DNA of 57,536 nucleotides from Nitrospira sp. (GCA_023248215.1 JAHFEW010000014.1:5706-63241), one strand, 5' to 3'; positions 42,498-51,461 are shown, counted from the stretch's first letter. A program made the numbers and translations. The notes: generated by a model not told the origin, from the letters alone.

Positions 42498-43393
42498 TCT
42501 TGGCGGGATCGATGCGTCTGCTTCTTGTTGCACTCTGCCTCCTTCTGACCATCGGCCATCAGCCATCGGCTCTCGGCACCCCTCTTCTTGACGACATGGT
42601 GCTGGTCCCGGCAGGCGAATTTATGATGGGAACTGCGGCCGACAGCGACGGCCTTCCGGACGAGCATCCCCTCCGCCTGGTCTACGTGAGTGCATTCTGG
42701 ATCGATCGGTACGAAGTCACGAATGCCGCCTATCAACAGTTCGTGCAAGCAACCGGCTCCCAAGCTCCCGCCAACGCCGCCCCGGCCTCGACATTGTGGG
42801 ACCACAATGCGCCGTTGCCCGGCATCGAACGGCACCCCGTCGTGAATGTGAGCTGGCTCGATGCCGTCGCGTTCTGCCGCTGGGCCGAGAAACGATTGCC
42901 GACGGAAGCGGAATGGGAAAAGGCGGCGCGAGGGACCGACGGGCGAACGTACCCCTGGGGCAACGAATGGGACTTCGAGAAAGGCAATAGCGCGAGCTAT
43001 TGGGCCAAACGGACCGTGCAGATTACCGACAGTACGGAATGGGAGGCCTTCTGGATCAAAGGAGTTGGAGCAGCCATCTCCAAAGAGAAGGGCCTCAAGG
43101 GCGAGATACTGACCTTGCCGATCGGCAGCTTTCCTGCCGGCGCCAGCCCCTATGGGGCCTTGGACATGGCCGGGAATGCCGCCGAATGGGTACAGGATTG
43201 GTACAACCCCAACTACTACCGCACGGCGCCGGTCAGCGACCCGCAAGGTCCTGAGCGCGGCGCCATTAAGGCCATGCGAGGCGGGTCCTGGCTGAAGCCA
43301 GCCATCAGCCTGCGTACCACCGATCGCGACTGGGGGACGATGGATAGCCGCCCTTCGGGAACCGGCTTTCGTTGTGCGCGGGACGCCTATTAA
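42494..43393 (+). CDS. Secreted formylglycine-generating-enzyme-like (SUMF1) protein
   Basis: The 299-residue product has a signal peptide (LLLVALCLLLTIG) and the FGE-sulfatase domain: VLVPAGEFMMGT, DEHPLRLVYVSAFWIDRYEV, NVSWLDAVAFCRWAEKRLPT, EWEKAARGTDGRTYPWGNEW, GNAAEWVQDWYN and MRGGSW. True FGE converts a cysteine in sulfatases to formylglycine using a Cys pair near the C-terminus. Here the RGGSW region continues LKPAISLRTTDRDW with only one late cysteine (RCARDAY), so this is probably a non-catalytic or differently acting member. It is coupled to the CADD-like gene upstream. Confidence 0.85.
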   Translation: MILAGSMRLLLVALCLLLTIGHQPSALGTPLLDDMVLVPAGEFMMGTAADSDGLPDEHPLRLVYVSAFWIDRYEVTNAAYQQFVQATGSQAPANAAPASTLWDHNAPLPGIERHPVVNVSWLDAVAFCRWAEKRLPTEAEWEKAARGTDGRTYPWGNEWDFEKGNSASYWAKRTVQITDSTEWEAFWIKGVGAAISKEKGLKGEILTLPIGSFPAGASPYGALDMAGNAAEWVQDWYNPNYYRTAPVSDPQGPERGAIKAMRGGSWLKPAISLRTTDRDWGTMDSRPSGTGFRCARDAY

Positions 43394-43585
43394 GCACTGA
43401 CCTAGGTTGCCCGGCTGGTCGCCACAGTCGATCTGACCGCTCCCTTCGTGACATCTCCATTCCCCCGCCCCGTTCTGTCCTGCTCAAATTTCAAGAGATG
43501 CTAGGGGCCCTGCACACTCGCCGTTATACTCCAAGTGAGCCCGGCCCATCGCTTCAGTCGCACGACACAGCATCATCCGAACGCT

Positions 43586-45829
43586 ATGCCGAGGGAAAGA
43601 CAACCCGCCCGTTCTACCACGACCGTCATCCTCGTCATCCTGACGGGACTCATCTTCTTTGCGGACCTTCAATTTGAATTCGGTTTCGCCACGTGGCTGC
43701 CGTACTTTCTGCTCGCCATCCCTGTTTCGGGCCTTTATTCCAGGCGCGTCTTCCTGTTCTCCGTCGGGGGATGGACCGTGCTGATTACGGCCAAACTCGC
43801 GATCCATCTTCCGACCGACGACCTGACGACCGACCTCTTCAATCGTACCCTCGGTATCGTCGGTTTATGGATCACTGCCTATCTCCTCTATCAGCATCGA
43901 CAACTGGGGCGTCTCCGTAGCGAAGACGAGCAACGTGTGCGTACCATGCTCGACGGCGCGTTGGATGCAGTCATCACCATCGACGCTCACAGCATCATTA
44001 CGACGTGGAACCCGCAAGCCGAAAAGACCTTCGGATTCCCGCGTGAAGAAGCGTTGGGCGCCCTCCTCTCCGACCTCATCATTCCACCAGCATTTCGTGA
44101 AGCCCATCTCAAGGGCCTGCAACGTTTCTTGACGAAGGGGGACGGACCGATTCTCAACCGTCGCATCGAGGTCACGGCCGTCCACAAGGACGGCCGTGAA
44201 TTCCCCATTGAACTGACCGTCATGCCGCTCCGAATGGAAGGATCCATCAGTTTTTGCGCCTTCGCTCGGGACATCACTGAGCGGAAAGCGCTCGAGTCCA
44301 CGCTCCGCCAGGCGCAGGAATCTGCGGAAGGAGCCAGTCAGGCCAAGAGCGATTTCCTTGCGAACATCAGTCACGAAATCAGGACGCCCTTGAACGCGAT
44401 TTGCGGCACGACCGATCTGCTGCTCACCACCACCCTCACCGCGCCCCAGCGCCGCTATGCGGAAATGTGCGCCAAGGCCAGCCACACCCTGCTGTGCCTC
44501 GTCACGGATCTGTTGGACTTTTCACGCATCGAAGCCGGACAGACGCAACTCGAACAGGCCCCGTTCGACGTGCGCCAAGTCATCGACCGCACCGTTCAAC
44601 TCCTGACCCACCGCGCGGAGGAAAAGGGCCTGACCCTCACGTTTCATCTCGACCCGGATGTCCCTCAATACATTGAAGGCGACGCGTTTCGCTTGCACCA
44701 GGTTCTGCTGAATCTGATTGTCAATGCACTCAAATTCACCAAGCAGGGGCATGTCACCGTGCGTGCAACCCTGGCGCATCCAAGCAAAGAGTCGTCCCGT
44801 ATCCGGTTTTCCGTCATCGACAGCGGCATCGGCATCCCTGCCGACCAGCTCGAACGTATTTTCGACCGCTTCACCCAGGTGGACAGTGCCTCCAGCCGCC
44901 ATCACGGAGGAGTCGGTCTCGGTCTGGCCATCTGCAAACGTCTGGTGGGCCTCATGGGCGGACGCATCTGGGCCGAGAGTCTCGCGCAAAGCGGCAGCAC
45001 GTTCATCGTCGACCTCCCGCTCACGGCCGCTGCCATACCGGAACGCCCCCATGGACAGGAGAATGCGAGTCGGCTCCTGCAGACAGCCTTGCCCCTGGTG
45101 CCTTCAACGCCGGCAGAACAGAGGCTGCATGTGTTGCTGGCCGAAGACTCCCTTGAGTCGCAGGAATTGATGCAGTTTTATTTCAGGGACACGCCGTATC
45201 AGGTCGAGATCGTCTCGGATGGAGAACGGGCCGTCGCGGCGTTCCAGGCCAACCGATTCGACATCGTCCTCATCGACTTGCAGATGCCTGGGATGGACGG
45301 CTTCACCGCCACCCGCTCGATCCGCGCCTGGGAATCGGCGCACCAACGTTCCCCTACTCCCATCCTGGCCCTGACAGCCAACGCTTTTCGTGAAGCGGAA
45401 GAACAAAGTCTGGCGGTGGGATGCACGGGATTTCTGACCAAACCCATCACCAGACCGCAGCTGCTCGACGCCTTGAACAAATATACCCTGTCGGCTCCGG
45501 CAATCGATTCGCAGCCCCAGAAAGTCGGAGCGTCACTCGACGTTGCGGCTCGCATCGAACAAGAGATTCAGCAACGTCGCCCCCAGTTTCTCGAGCATCG
45601 CCGCAAGGATCTTGGCGCGATGCGGCAGGCCGCCGCTCAACAGGACTACGAGGCGATCCGGACCATGGGGCATCGCATCAAAGGCGTGGCGGGATCGTAC
45701 GGGTTCCCAGACATCGGCGCAGTCGGACAACGCCTTGAGCAGTCGGCGCGGGCCCGCGATCTTGCAGCGATTCACCGAGAGATCGAACAACTGGCTGCGA
45801 TCCTCGTCCAATTGGACCAGGCCGCCTGA
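43586..45829 (+). CDS. Hybrid sensor histidine kinase (membrane, PAS, HK, REC, Hpt)
   Basis: From ATG 43586 the protein has 747 residues; an upstream in-frame GTG at 43535 is too close to the TATACT box at 43525. Order: membrane segments (TTTVILVILTGLIFFADL; a second pair up to about 105), a PAS domain (120-235, TIDAHSIITTWNPQAEKTFG), a kinase core with phosphoacceptor His near 262 in SHEIRTPLNAI, an ATPase part (VGLGLAICKRLVGLMGGR), a receiver with Asp near 562 in LIDLQMPGMDG, and an Hpt domain with His near 694 in MGHRIKGVAGSYG. A multistep phosphorelay in one chain. The next gene, 41 bases downstream, is its likely partner. Confidence 0.9.
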   Translation: MPRERQPARSTTTVILVILTGLIFFADLQFEFGFATWLPYFLLAIPVSGLYSRRVFLFSVGGWTVLITAKLAIHLPTDDLTTDLFNRTLGIVGLWITAYLLYQHRQLGRLRSEDEQRVRTMLDGALDAVITIDAHSIITTWNPQAEKTFGFPREEALGALLSDLIIPPAFREAHLKGLQRFLTKGDGPILNRRIEVTAVHKDGREFPIELTVMPLRMEGSISFCAFARDITERKALESTLRQAQESAEGASQAKSDFLANISHEIRTPLNAICGTTDLLLTTTLTAPQRRYAEMCAKASHTLLCLVTDLLDFSRIEAGQTQLEQAPFDVRQVIDRTVQLLTHRAEEKGLTLTFHLDPDVPQYIEGDAFRLHQVLLNLIVNALKFTKQGHVTVRATLAHPSKESSRIRFSVIDSGIGIPADQLERIFDRFTQVDSASSRHHGGVGLGLAICKRLVGLMGGRIWAESLAQSGSTFIVDLPLTAAAIPERPHGQENASRLLQTALPLVPSTPAEQRLHVLLAEDSLESQELMQFYFRDTPYQVEIVSDGERAVAAFQANRFDIVLIDLQMPGMDGFTATRSIRAWESAHQRSPTPILALTANAFREAEEQSLAVGCTGFLTKPITRPQLLDALNKYTLSAPAIDSQPQKVGASLDVAARIEQEIQQRRPQFLEHRRKDLGAMRQAAAQQDYEAIRTMGHRIKGVAGSYGFPDIGAVGQRLEQSARARDLAAIHREIEQLAAILVQLDQAA

Positions 45830-45870
45830 GTCCACGACTTCATGAGACGCTTGGAAGGAGCAAGACGGAC

Positions 45871-46515
45871 ATGAGCATACTGATCATCGACGACTTTCAA
45901 GAACAACGGGATCTCCTCCATACGATTCTCCACAGCGCCGGCTTCGGTCCCCTCTTGCCGGTCGCCACGGCTCAGGAGGGGCTTCAGCACTTGGGTGTTG
46001 GAAAAAAAGGCAAGGTGACGAGCGTTGTGGATTTGGTCCTGATGGACCTCGAAATGCCGGAGATCGACGGGTTGGAAGCCTGCCGGCGGATCAGGGGAGA
46101 GGATCGGCTCCAAGGGCTTCCCATCATTGTCATTACAGCGCACACGGCGGCGGAAGACATTCAATCCGCCTATACCGCCGGCGCGACGGACTACATTCGT
46201 AAGCCCGTAATCCCCGCCGAGTTGATCGCGCGGACGGCAAACGCCCTCAGTCTGAAGCAGGAAATCGATGCCAGGAAGATTCGCGAACAGGAATTGTTGG
46301 AACGCACCAATGAACTCGACCATGCGTTCGAGCAAATCACCGCGCTCCATGGGACGGTCCACATTTGCGCCAAGTGCAAACGCGTCAAGGCCGACGGACC
46401 CCATTGGCAACGCATTGAGGACTATCTGCGCCGGCAGGCCCGCTCGCGGGTCACCGAAGCCGTCTGCGACTCCTGCCTGGATCAGGCCTATCCCCACCTG
46501 AAGCAGGCCCGGTAA
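45871..46515 (+). CDS. Response regulator with C-terminal CxxC segment
   Basis: The 214-residue protein follows ttggaaggagcaagacggac. The receiver has DDF near residue 7, Asp near 56 in VLMDLEMPEIDG and Lys in YIRKPV. The C-terminus carries a coiled segment and then HICAKCKRVKADGPHWQRIE followed by AVCDSCLDQAYPHL. This is the small 'C-x2-C...W-x-x-I-E-x-Y-x...C-x2-C' module that ends many stand-alone regulators, possibly a zinc-binding dimerisation part. Transcribed right after the hybrid kinase; likely its output. No DNA-binding domain is seen. Confidence 0.88.
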   Translation: MSILIIDDFQEQRDLLHTILHSAGFGPLLPVATAQEGLQHLGVGKKGKVTSVVDLVLMDLEMPEIDGLEACRRIRGEDRLQGLPIIVITAHTAAEDIQSAYTAGATDYIRKPVIPAELIARTANALSLKQEIDARKIREQELLERTNELDHAFEQITALHGTVHICAKCKRVKADGPHWQRIEDYLRRQARSRVTEAVCDSCLDQAYPHLKQAR

Positions 46516-46546
46516 CAACCCCGGCCCTCCCTTGAACGATGGGCGA

Positions 46547-47221
46547 TCAGTCGCTCCCGCCCCGCCTGCCCTTCAGCACAAACTCCACCGCTTCGATGCG
46601 TACCACCGGCATGATGAGTCCCCGCCCCTCTTCTTCATGCGAAAAGTCATAGACCAGGGACTCCTCTGGGATGAGCCGACCGGTCATGAGCACGTCGACA
46701 TCGACTCGTTCCCCCTTGTGCAGTCGTTCTTTGAGACGCGCTGTATCGTCGCCTGCTAAGGCGACGAGGGTCGCAGGCAGGTCTTCGTGCTTAAAGCGCA
46801 CCTCGCCCCATCGGGTCTGGTTGAACTTCGGCCCTAGGGCCACGCGAAATCCTCCCTCCTGTTCGTCGAACCCCGATAGCTCGCCGAGCCAAACAAACCC
46901 AATCAGCCACTGCAACGGGGCCTTTCCCTCGCGTTGCGCGTCACGCCCGCGGTTCAGCGCAAACAGTCGTGCATCATGGTCGGGATCGTGGTGCCCCTGA
47001 CCATAGACTTTGGGCCAGTCCGGCGGCATACCGTCCAATTGCACGAGAAACTGTTCAATCGCCGCCTGATCGAGAAGAAGATGAGTGTGAGAAGGAAGGG
47101 TGGCCCGCGCGGCCTCAAACCCCCTGTGCAGGAGCCGGACACCAAGCGAGGCTTCTGCCAGGATCGTCGCCGGCCCCCAGCAGACTAGCAACGCAAGGAC
47201 CAAGCCGATCCGCAGCCGCAT
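46547..47221 (-). CDS. Secreted hypothetical protein
   Basis: The 224-residue precursor starts with a signal peptide (IGLVLALLVCWGPATILAEA). The mature region has a helix (LLLDQAAIEQFLVQLDG), acidic stretches (HHDPDHDARLF), LQWLIGFVWLGELSGF and FRVALGPKFNQTRWGEVRF with strands, ending VVRIEAVEFVLKGRRGG. I do not recognise the family; it looks like a periplasmic protein. It starts 16 bases after the end of the 47558 gene, so the two form a unit. Confidence 0.75.
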   Translation of the reverse strand: MRLRIGLVLALLVCWGPATILAEASLGVRLLHRGFEAARATLPSHTHLLLDQAAIEQFLVQLDGMPPDWPKVYGQGHHDPDHDARLFALNRGRDAQREGKAPLQWLIGFVWLGELSGFDEQEGGFRVALGPKFNQTRWGEVRFKHEDLPATLVALAGDDTARLKERLHKGERVDVDVLMTGRLIPEESLVYDFSHEEEGRGLIMPVVRIEAVEFVLKGRRGGSD

Positions 47222-47237
47222 GTCGACGCGCGTCCTG

Positions 47238-47558
47238 TTATTGAGCGGCGGAAACCATCAACCGTTGAAACAACTCGCGGAGGTCTCTGGTACCCGGATG
47301 GTCCCATGACAACACTCCTGTCTCGACGAGTACCTCAAGGCGAGGCACAGGGTCCAGTCGAGCCAAGACCGTGGGATGAAACGATTGGGACTTCAAGACC
47401 TGGGTATAGACCCCCACCCAGGATTCAGTGACGGCACGCAACCCGGGGTCCGTGGGCTTCATCCTTCCCAGCCTGACCTCTTGCAGCAGCTTGATCAACG
47501 GATCTGACTGCAGGAGAGTCCCGATCGCACGGCGTGCCTGTTCTTCGTGATCATCCAT
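47238..47558 (-). CDS. Hypothetical cytoplasmic protein
   Basis: The 106-residue product is helical: HEEQARRAIGTLLQSDPLIK, LLQEVRLGRMKPTDPGL, TESWVGVYTQVLKSQSF, and LRELFQRLMVSAAQ at the end. No motif, signal peptide or family recognised. It is followed by the secreted 47221 gene and preceded by the FmdB gene on the same strand, 18 bases away, suggesting one operon. Confidence 0.7.
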   Translation of the reverse strand: MDDHEEQARRAIGTLLQSDPLIKLLQEVRLGRMKPTDPGLRAVTESWVGVYTQVLKSQSFHPTVLARLDPVPRLEVLVETGVLSWDHPGTRDLRELFQRLMVSAAQ

Positions 47559-47576
47559 CGTGGTCCTGTAGAGCGG

Positions 47577-47804
47577 TTAATTCATAGAACAGGAGCCAGG
47601 ACCGCGTGGATCTCCGCAGGAGCCACAAGCGCCGCCGGACCCGGACGAACCGGCCCAGCCCGCGTTCGCCCCGACCCCGAAGGCGGAAAATTGTTTATCT
47701 AACGTCGTCGCCTTGCAGGCCGAACAGGCCGGCACCGCGTTTCCCTGCACGATGAGTTCAAAGCGATGGTTGCATTTCTGGCAGACGTACTCGAAGATGG
47801 GCAT
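47577..47804 (-). CDS. FmdB-type zinc ribbon protein
   Basis: From ATG 47804 (aaggag upstream) the 75-residue protein begins MPIFEYVCQKCNHRFELIVQ with CxxC, then VPACSACKATTLDKQFS with a second CxxC, the CxxC...CxxC ribbon of FmdB/regulatory proteins. The tail is glycine- and serine-rich with further CGSCGD and SCSMN cysteines, characteristic of the family. The role is unknown; the zinc ribbon is thought to bind nucleic acid or protein. Confidence 0.9.
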   Translation of the reverse strand: MPIFEYVCQKCNHRFELIVQGNAVPACSACKATTLDKQFSAFGVGANAGWAGSSGSGGACGSCGDPRGPGSCSMN

Positions 47805-47885
47805 GGGGCTATACTCCTTGGAATTTGAAATATTATAAGTAAGGTCGGTTCCACTTCGCAATCATCAGCCCATGGGAGTTCGCAC

Positions 47886-48149
47886 ATGTGGTCAGAAGAT
47901 AAATCCTTCCTGTTTCGAATCAGTCTCGAAGCTCAATTCCCCGATGACTATGAGGGGCCTCATGACGAGTATACGTGGCTCCGCGAGTGGGAAATGCAGA
48001 TCAAACCGGTCATGATCAAACATCTATTCGAGACCCTGCGGGAATATCCTGCGTGGAAAGCCCACGTTCGCAACCGCGGAATAGCTGCTGCGGATGAAAT
48101 TGAAGTCGCCATGGTGCGCGACTTTTCCCCTTCGTCACAACCAGACTAA
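47886..48149 (+). CDS. Small hypothetical protein upstream of hemW
   Basis: The 87-residue product begins MWSEDKSFLFRISLEAQFPD, continues DYEGPHDEYTWLREWEMQIK and ends with a helix and DEIEVAMVRDFSPS. This layout matches small uncharacterised proteins, but I cannot name a family. It ends 6 bases before hemW, which has no strong ribosome-binding site, so the two are probably coupled. Confidence 0.7.
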   Translation: MWSEDKSFLFRISLEAQFPDDYEGPHDEYTWLREWEMQIKPVMIKHLFETLREYPAWKAHVRNRGIAAADEIEVAMVRDFSPSSQPD

Positions 48150-48155
48150 GCGCGC

Positions 48156-49331
48156 ATGATCCAGACAACCGGCCAAGGCCTCTATCTGCATATCCCCTTC
48201 TGTCACCAGCGTTGTCACTTCTGCGCCTTCTACCTCGAAATCCACCAGGCTCGCGCAGCGGACGCCTTTCTCTCGTCGCTGCTGGCCGAAATGCGTCTCT
48301 ACGGTGAACGACGTCCCTTTGGGGATCAGCCGTTAGATTCGATCTACTTCGGTGGGGGAACGCCTACGACGCTCACGCCCCAGCAATTGAGCACCGTGCT
48401 ATCGGCGGCCAGGGATACGTTTGGGACAGCCCAAGATGCTGAGATTACGGTCGAAGCCCATCCTGAATCGGTAACGTCCGAGGGACTGTCACAACTGCGC
48501 GACGCCGGCTTCACAAGGATCAGCTTTGGAGCAGAATCCATGGATCAAGACGAGTTGAATCGGGTCGGCCGCCCGGGTTCTGTCCTGAACACCATGCAGG
48601 TCGTCACCGCCGCGCGTGAGGCCGGCTTCACCGATATCAACCTCGACCTCATGTATGGTCTGCCCGGACAGACGATCGAGAGTTGGGCTGCGTCGCTCCA
48701 GCACACGATTGCCCTCACCCCGACGCACCTCTCCTGCTATGCCTTAACCATTGAAGAGGGCACACAACTCCGGGCGGCCATTCAAAGGGGCACCGTACCA
48801 GCCCCTGACGACGCACTCCAGAACGAGATGGAAGACCTGGCCGAAGACATGCTGAACCCGGCCGGCTATAGAAGATACGAGATTTCAAACTACAGCCGGC
48901 CTGGATTTGCCAGCCGACATAACCGCCTCCACTGGACCGGTGGCCAATACCTGGGCTTGGGCCCGAGTGCCCAATCGTATGTCGGAGGCAGGCGCTTTGG
49001 GAATGTGAGCAATCTGGCAGCCTACAACGAGGCCCTCCATAGCGGCTCGCTTCCGGTGACGGAATCTGAACAGCTCACGCCGGCTGACGACACCTGCGAA
49101 CGGCTGGTGTTCGGACTCCGCATGACCGACGGCATCTCGATGGAGGAAACGGGGGCCCTGGCATTCTCAGGGCTCATCCGGAAGGTGGACGAGTTGATTG
49201 CGGAAGAGATCCTTGAACGCCGCGGCGAACGGGTCCGGCTGACCGCTCGAGGCCGACGCTATGCGGACAGCGTCGCGGTCGCCCTGCTGGCGAGCCTGGG
49301 AGAACCGGCCGCACAGGGCTCATCCCATTGA
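48156..49331 (+). CDS. hemW: HemW-type radical SAM protein (coproporphyrinogen oxidase-like)
   Basis: HemW is a heme chaperone that delivers heme to respiratory proteins; it was long annotated as oxygen-independent coproporphyrinogen III oxidase. The 391-residue protein has C16-x3-C20-x2-C23 (FCHQRCHFCAFY), YFGGGTPTTLTPQQL, EAHPESVT, RISFGAES and NLDLMYGLPGQT, then LSCYALTIEEGT and a small C-terminal domain. A fourth cysteine right after the cluster (C-x2-C-x-F-Y) is absent as in HemW rather than HemN. No strong ribosome-binding site, probably coupled to the gene before it. Confidence 0.9.
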   Translation: MIQTTGQGLYLHIPFCHQRCHFCAFYLEIHQARAADAFLSSLLAEMRLYGERRPFGDQPLDSIYFGGGTPTTLTPQQLSTVLSAARDTFGTAQDAEITVEAHPESVTSEGLSQLRDAGFTRISFGAESMDQDELNRVGRPGSVLNTMQVVTAAREAGFTDINLDLMYGLPGQTIESWAASLQHTIALTPTHLSCYALTIEEGTQLRAAIQRGTVPAPDDALQNEMEDLAEDMLNPAGYRRYEISNYSRPGFASRHNRLHWTGGQYLGLGPSAQSYVGGRRFGNVSNLAAYNEALHSGSLPVTESEQLTPADDTCERLVFGLRMTDGISMEETGALAFSGLIRKVDELIAEEILERRGERVRLTARGRRYADSVAVALLASLGEPAAQGSSH

Positions 49332-49382
49332 CTTCCAGCCCCGGCAGAGGGGAGACTGAGCACCTGAAAGGAGGACCATCCG

Positions 49383-49583
49383 ATGCCAGTCAATATGGAT
49401 CCCAGCAAACGTCGCCGACGGCAACCGGTCGAACAACCCGCCGCCTCGGAAAGTGAACAGGATTCCGTTCGGACGAAAAAATTTGGAGAAGACACTGACG
49501 CGGATCGCGAGAAAGCCATTGCGGACGCGGAGCTGAAGAATCTTTGGGATGCGACCGAAGTCATCGATATGGACAATTGGTAG
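49383..49583 (+). CDS. 66-residue acidic-basic small protein
   Basis: It starts after gaaaggaggaccatccg. The product begins MPVNMDPSKRRRRQPVEQPA with a basic patch, then a charged region SEQDSVRTKKFGEDTDADRE and ends ELKNLWDATEVIDMDNW. It looks mostly disordered. The good ribosome-binding site supports translation. No family recognised. The downstream gap 49584-49686 is plain. Confidence 0.6.
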   Translation: MPVNMDPSKRRRRQPVEQPAASESEQDSVRTKKFGEDTDADREKAIADAELKNLWDATEVIDMDNW

Positions 49584-49686
49584 GATGATACCTTGGCAAA
49601 CGAGGACCGCTGCAGCCACGTCTCGTTGAGCCCACTATTGAAGTGCAGGCACCCAGCCTCACGCTCGCCTGACCATCGTACAGTCA

Positions 49687-50403
49687 ATGAACCCCACGCT
49701 CTCACGCAACGCCTTATTTTATCCGTTTCATCTTTGCGCCCCCCGAACCCTGGAGACGTTGCTGACGCACTATCGCTCGATTCATTTTCGTGACTATATG
49801 GCGCTCCGTCTCACCCCGTTGATGGGCACCATGGCATATCAGGACCGCATGGGGGACGATCACCCGACCCTCGTGACAGCCGGCCGTCTGGTGCAAGGCT
49901 ACCACGTCAGCGGTCCGCTGGACTCGGCCGCCACGGCTGCCATCGACCGGGATCTTGACGATCCCAGTTGGCGCGCTCTTTTCCATGAGGCCTTGCGAAG
50001 CGATCGGCGATTTCAACGCGGCCTCTTCGACCTCGCGCACGCCATGCGCATAGGCCAGGCGCTCATGCCAGGCCCGGCGGTATTGCTGCGCCTACTGGAA
50101 CCGAACCGCGCCGACAGCCCCTGCACCGTTGCCCTCGTGCAGAGCCTCGCCGGGCCAACTCTCACGCTGGACGAGGTCTATGGGTTCGAATACGGCCTGG
50201 CACTGCTGAAAACCGCCGCCGCGCAGGTCTATACCATTCGCCTTGCCCAAGAACACGACCTTCTGGCGGTAACCGATTCCCACAGCCACTTTGCACTATT
50301 GAGCCACACCCTGGCGCGCGAAGGCCTAGACCTCGCCAACGAATATGTCGGCATGGCAACCGGGCACCAGGCTCCGCATCACACACTCGGATCACATGGT
50401 TGA
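49687..50403 (+). CDS. Hypothetical protein
   Basis: The 238-residue product is helix-rich: TLETLLTHYRSIHFRDYMAL, ALFHEALRSDRRFQRGLFDL, AHAMRIGQALMPGPAVLLRL, LDEVYGFEYGLALLKTAAAQ and a C-terminal helix with LAREGLDLANEYV. No signal peptide and no known motif. The start at ATG 49687 has no strong ribosome-binding site. It stands alone, followed by a ClpS-like gene. Confidence 0.7.
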   Translation: MNPTLSRNALFYPFHLCAPRTLETLLTHYRSIHFRDYMALRLTPLMGTMAYQDRMGDDHPTLVTAGRLVQGYHVSGPLDSAATAAIDRDLDDPSWRALFHEALRSDRRFQRGLFDLAHAMRIGQALMPGPAVLLRLLEPNRADSPCTVALVQSLAGPTLTLDEVYGFEYGLALLKTAAAQVYTIRLAQEHDLLAVTDSHSHFALLSHTLAREGLDLANEYVGMATGHQAPHHTLGSHG

Positions 50404-50515
50404 CTGGCAATGTAGATATCGACTGTCGGAGCGCAAGCCTTCAGCCGACAAGACCGGTCCCATTGCACTCGGCCCTCTGTCACCTGGTACACTCTCAATC
50501 TGACGAGACGACCGT

Positions 50516-50809
50516 ATGAGCACACTCACTCCTGTCAGCACCCCCGAAGCCCTCGACACAACCGACATGGGAACCGGCGACGACCTGGAAGCCCGGGTCA
50601 TCGTATTTAATTGCGACTGCCATACGTACCAGCAGGTCATCGCCCTGTTGTGCAAGAGCATCCCGGGCATGAACTCATCCCGAGCCTTCGAACTGGCATG
50701 GCGCATCGACCATGAAGGCCAGGCCACGGTGTATACGGGAGAACGAAAGCTGGCAGAGGAGATAGGAAAGAAACTGGCGGGCGGAGGATTACGCGTCGGC
50801 GTCCAGTAG
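50516..50809 (+). CDS. clpS: ClpS-like adaptor protein
   Basis: ClpS binds N-degron proteins and hands them to ClpA/ClpC. The C-terminal 75 residues of this 97-residue protein follow the ClpS plan: RVIVFNCDCHTYQQVIALLC where classical ClpS has V-I-L-x-N-D-D-x-T-x-x-x-x-V, then AFELAWRIDHEGQATVYTGE (ClpS: H-x-x-G-x-A-x-V) and the end EIGKKLAGGGLRVGV. The binding-pocket N-D-D is here N-C-D and the flexible N-terminal tail is present. A second ClpS class of this form is common in bacteria. N-end rule activity is inferred. Confidence 0.75.
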   Translation: MSTLTPVSTPEALDTTDMGTGDDLEARVIVFNCDCHTYQQVIALLCKSIPGMNSSRAFELAWRIDHEGQATVYTGERKLAEEIGKKLAGGGLRVGVQ

Positions 50810-50829
50810 TCCCGGAGCAACAGAGCACG

Positions 50830-50864
50830 CAGGGTCTGCGTCGCTCGTATCGACGCAGACCCTG
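50830..50864. terminator. 14-bp hairpin between convergent genes
   Basis: cagggtctgcgtcg (50830-50843), loop ctcgtat, cgacgcagaccctg (50851-50864): a perfect stem between the convergent ClpS-like gene and the 51213 gene, whose stop begins 2 bases past the stem. There is no strong T-run. Confidence 0.7.
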
Positions 50865-50865
50865 T

Positions 50866-51213
50866 TCACTTCGCTCGTTTCCTCTGAGTCGCCGACTTTC
50901 CGCTTTTCGGTTTGTCGGCCGGCGCGGCTGGAGTCCTGGAGGGTTTCTGGCTGCCCTTCGGCCCGCCGTGGGCGGATTTTTGCGGTTTCGACGCCTTGGT
51001 ACTGGCGTGAGCCCCTTTGTGTTCTTGCGCTGCTGCCGCCTTGTAGTAGGACTTGTTGAGCTTGCTGAGCATGTCGCCATCCAAGACACGCACTTGATAC
51101 AACTCGAACAGCTTGCTGATGGCTTTGGGATCACCCTTACGGGCCAAGCCCAGAAGCCGCCGCCGCTGATTCATTTCTTCTTCTTCTGTATGAGACGCCG
51201 CTCGCCGCTCCAT
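50866..51213 (-). CDS. Small protein with basic lysine/alanine/proline tail
   Basis: From ATG 51213 (aaaggag 6 bases upstream) the product has 115 residues. The first half is helical and acidic-basic (ERRAASHTEEEEMNQRRRLL, LARKGDPKAISKLFELYQVR). The second half is a histone H1-like low-complexity tail with KASKPQKSAHGGPKGSQKPS and AAPADKPKSGKSAT, ending in QRKRAK. Such tails usually bind DNA or RNA. No family recognised in the first half. Disorder is likely. Confidence 0.7.
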   Translation of the reverse strand: MERRAASHTEEEEMNQRRRLLGLARKGDPKAISKLFELYQVRVLDGDMLSKLNKSYYKAAAAQEHKGAHASTKASKPQKSAHGGPKGSQKPSRTPAAPADKPKSGKSATQRKRAK

Positions 51214-51461
51214 AGCGCTCCTTTCAAGGGATGCCCGATACTCACTGTACTGACAGGTCAAATTGCCGGATGAAATGCCCCGCAGTTTAACAGATTCGGC
51301 CTACCAGTACTACACAAACATAGGCCGTCAGAAAGAAAATTCTGTCGGGACAGGCGCTCCTGAACGAACCGCTCAAGCCTCCACTCGTTCCCGTTGTAGA
51401 AGTGCGTCCAAGATCTCTATAATCCCTTTGAGATTCATCACGAGTAAAAGGAGTGACCCCT

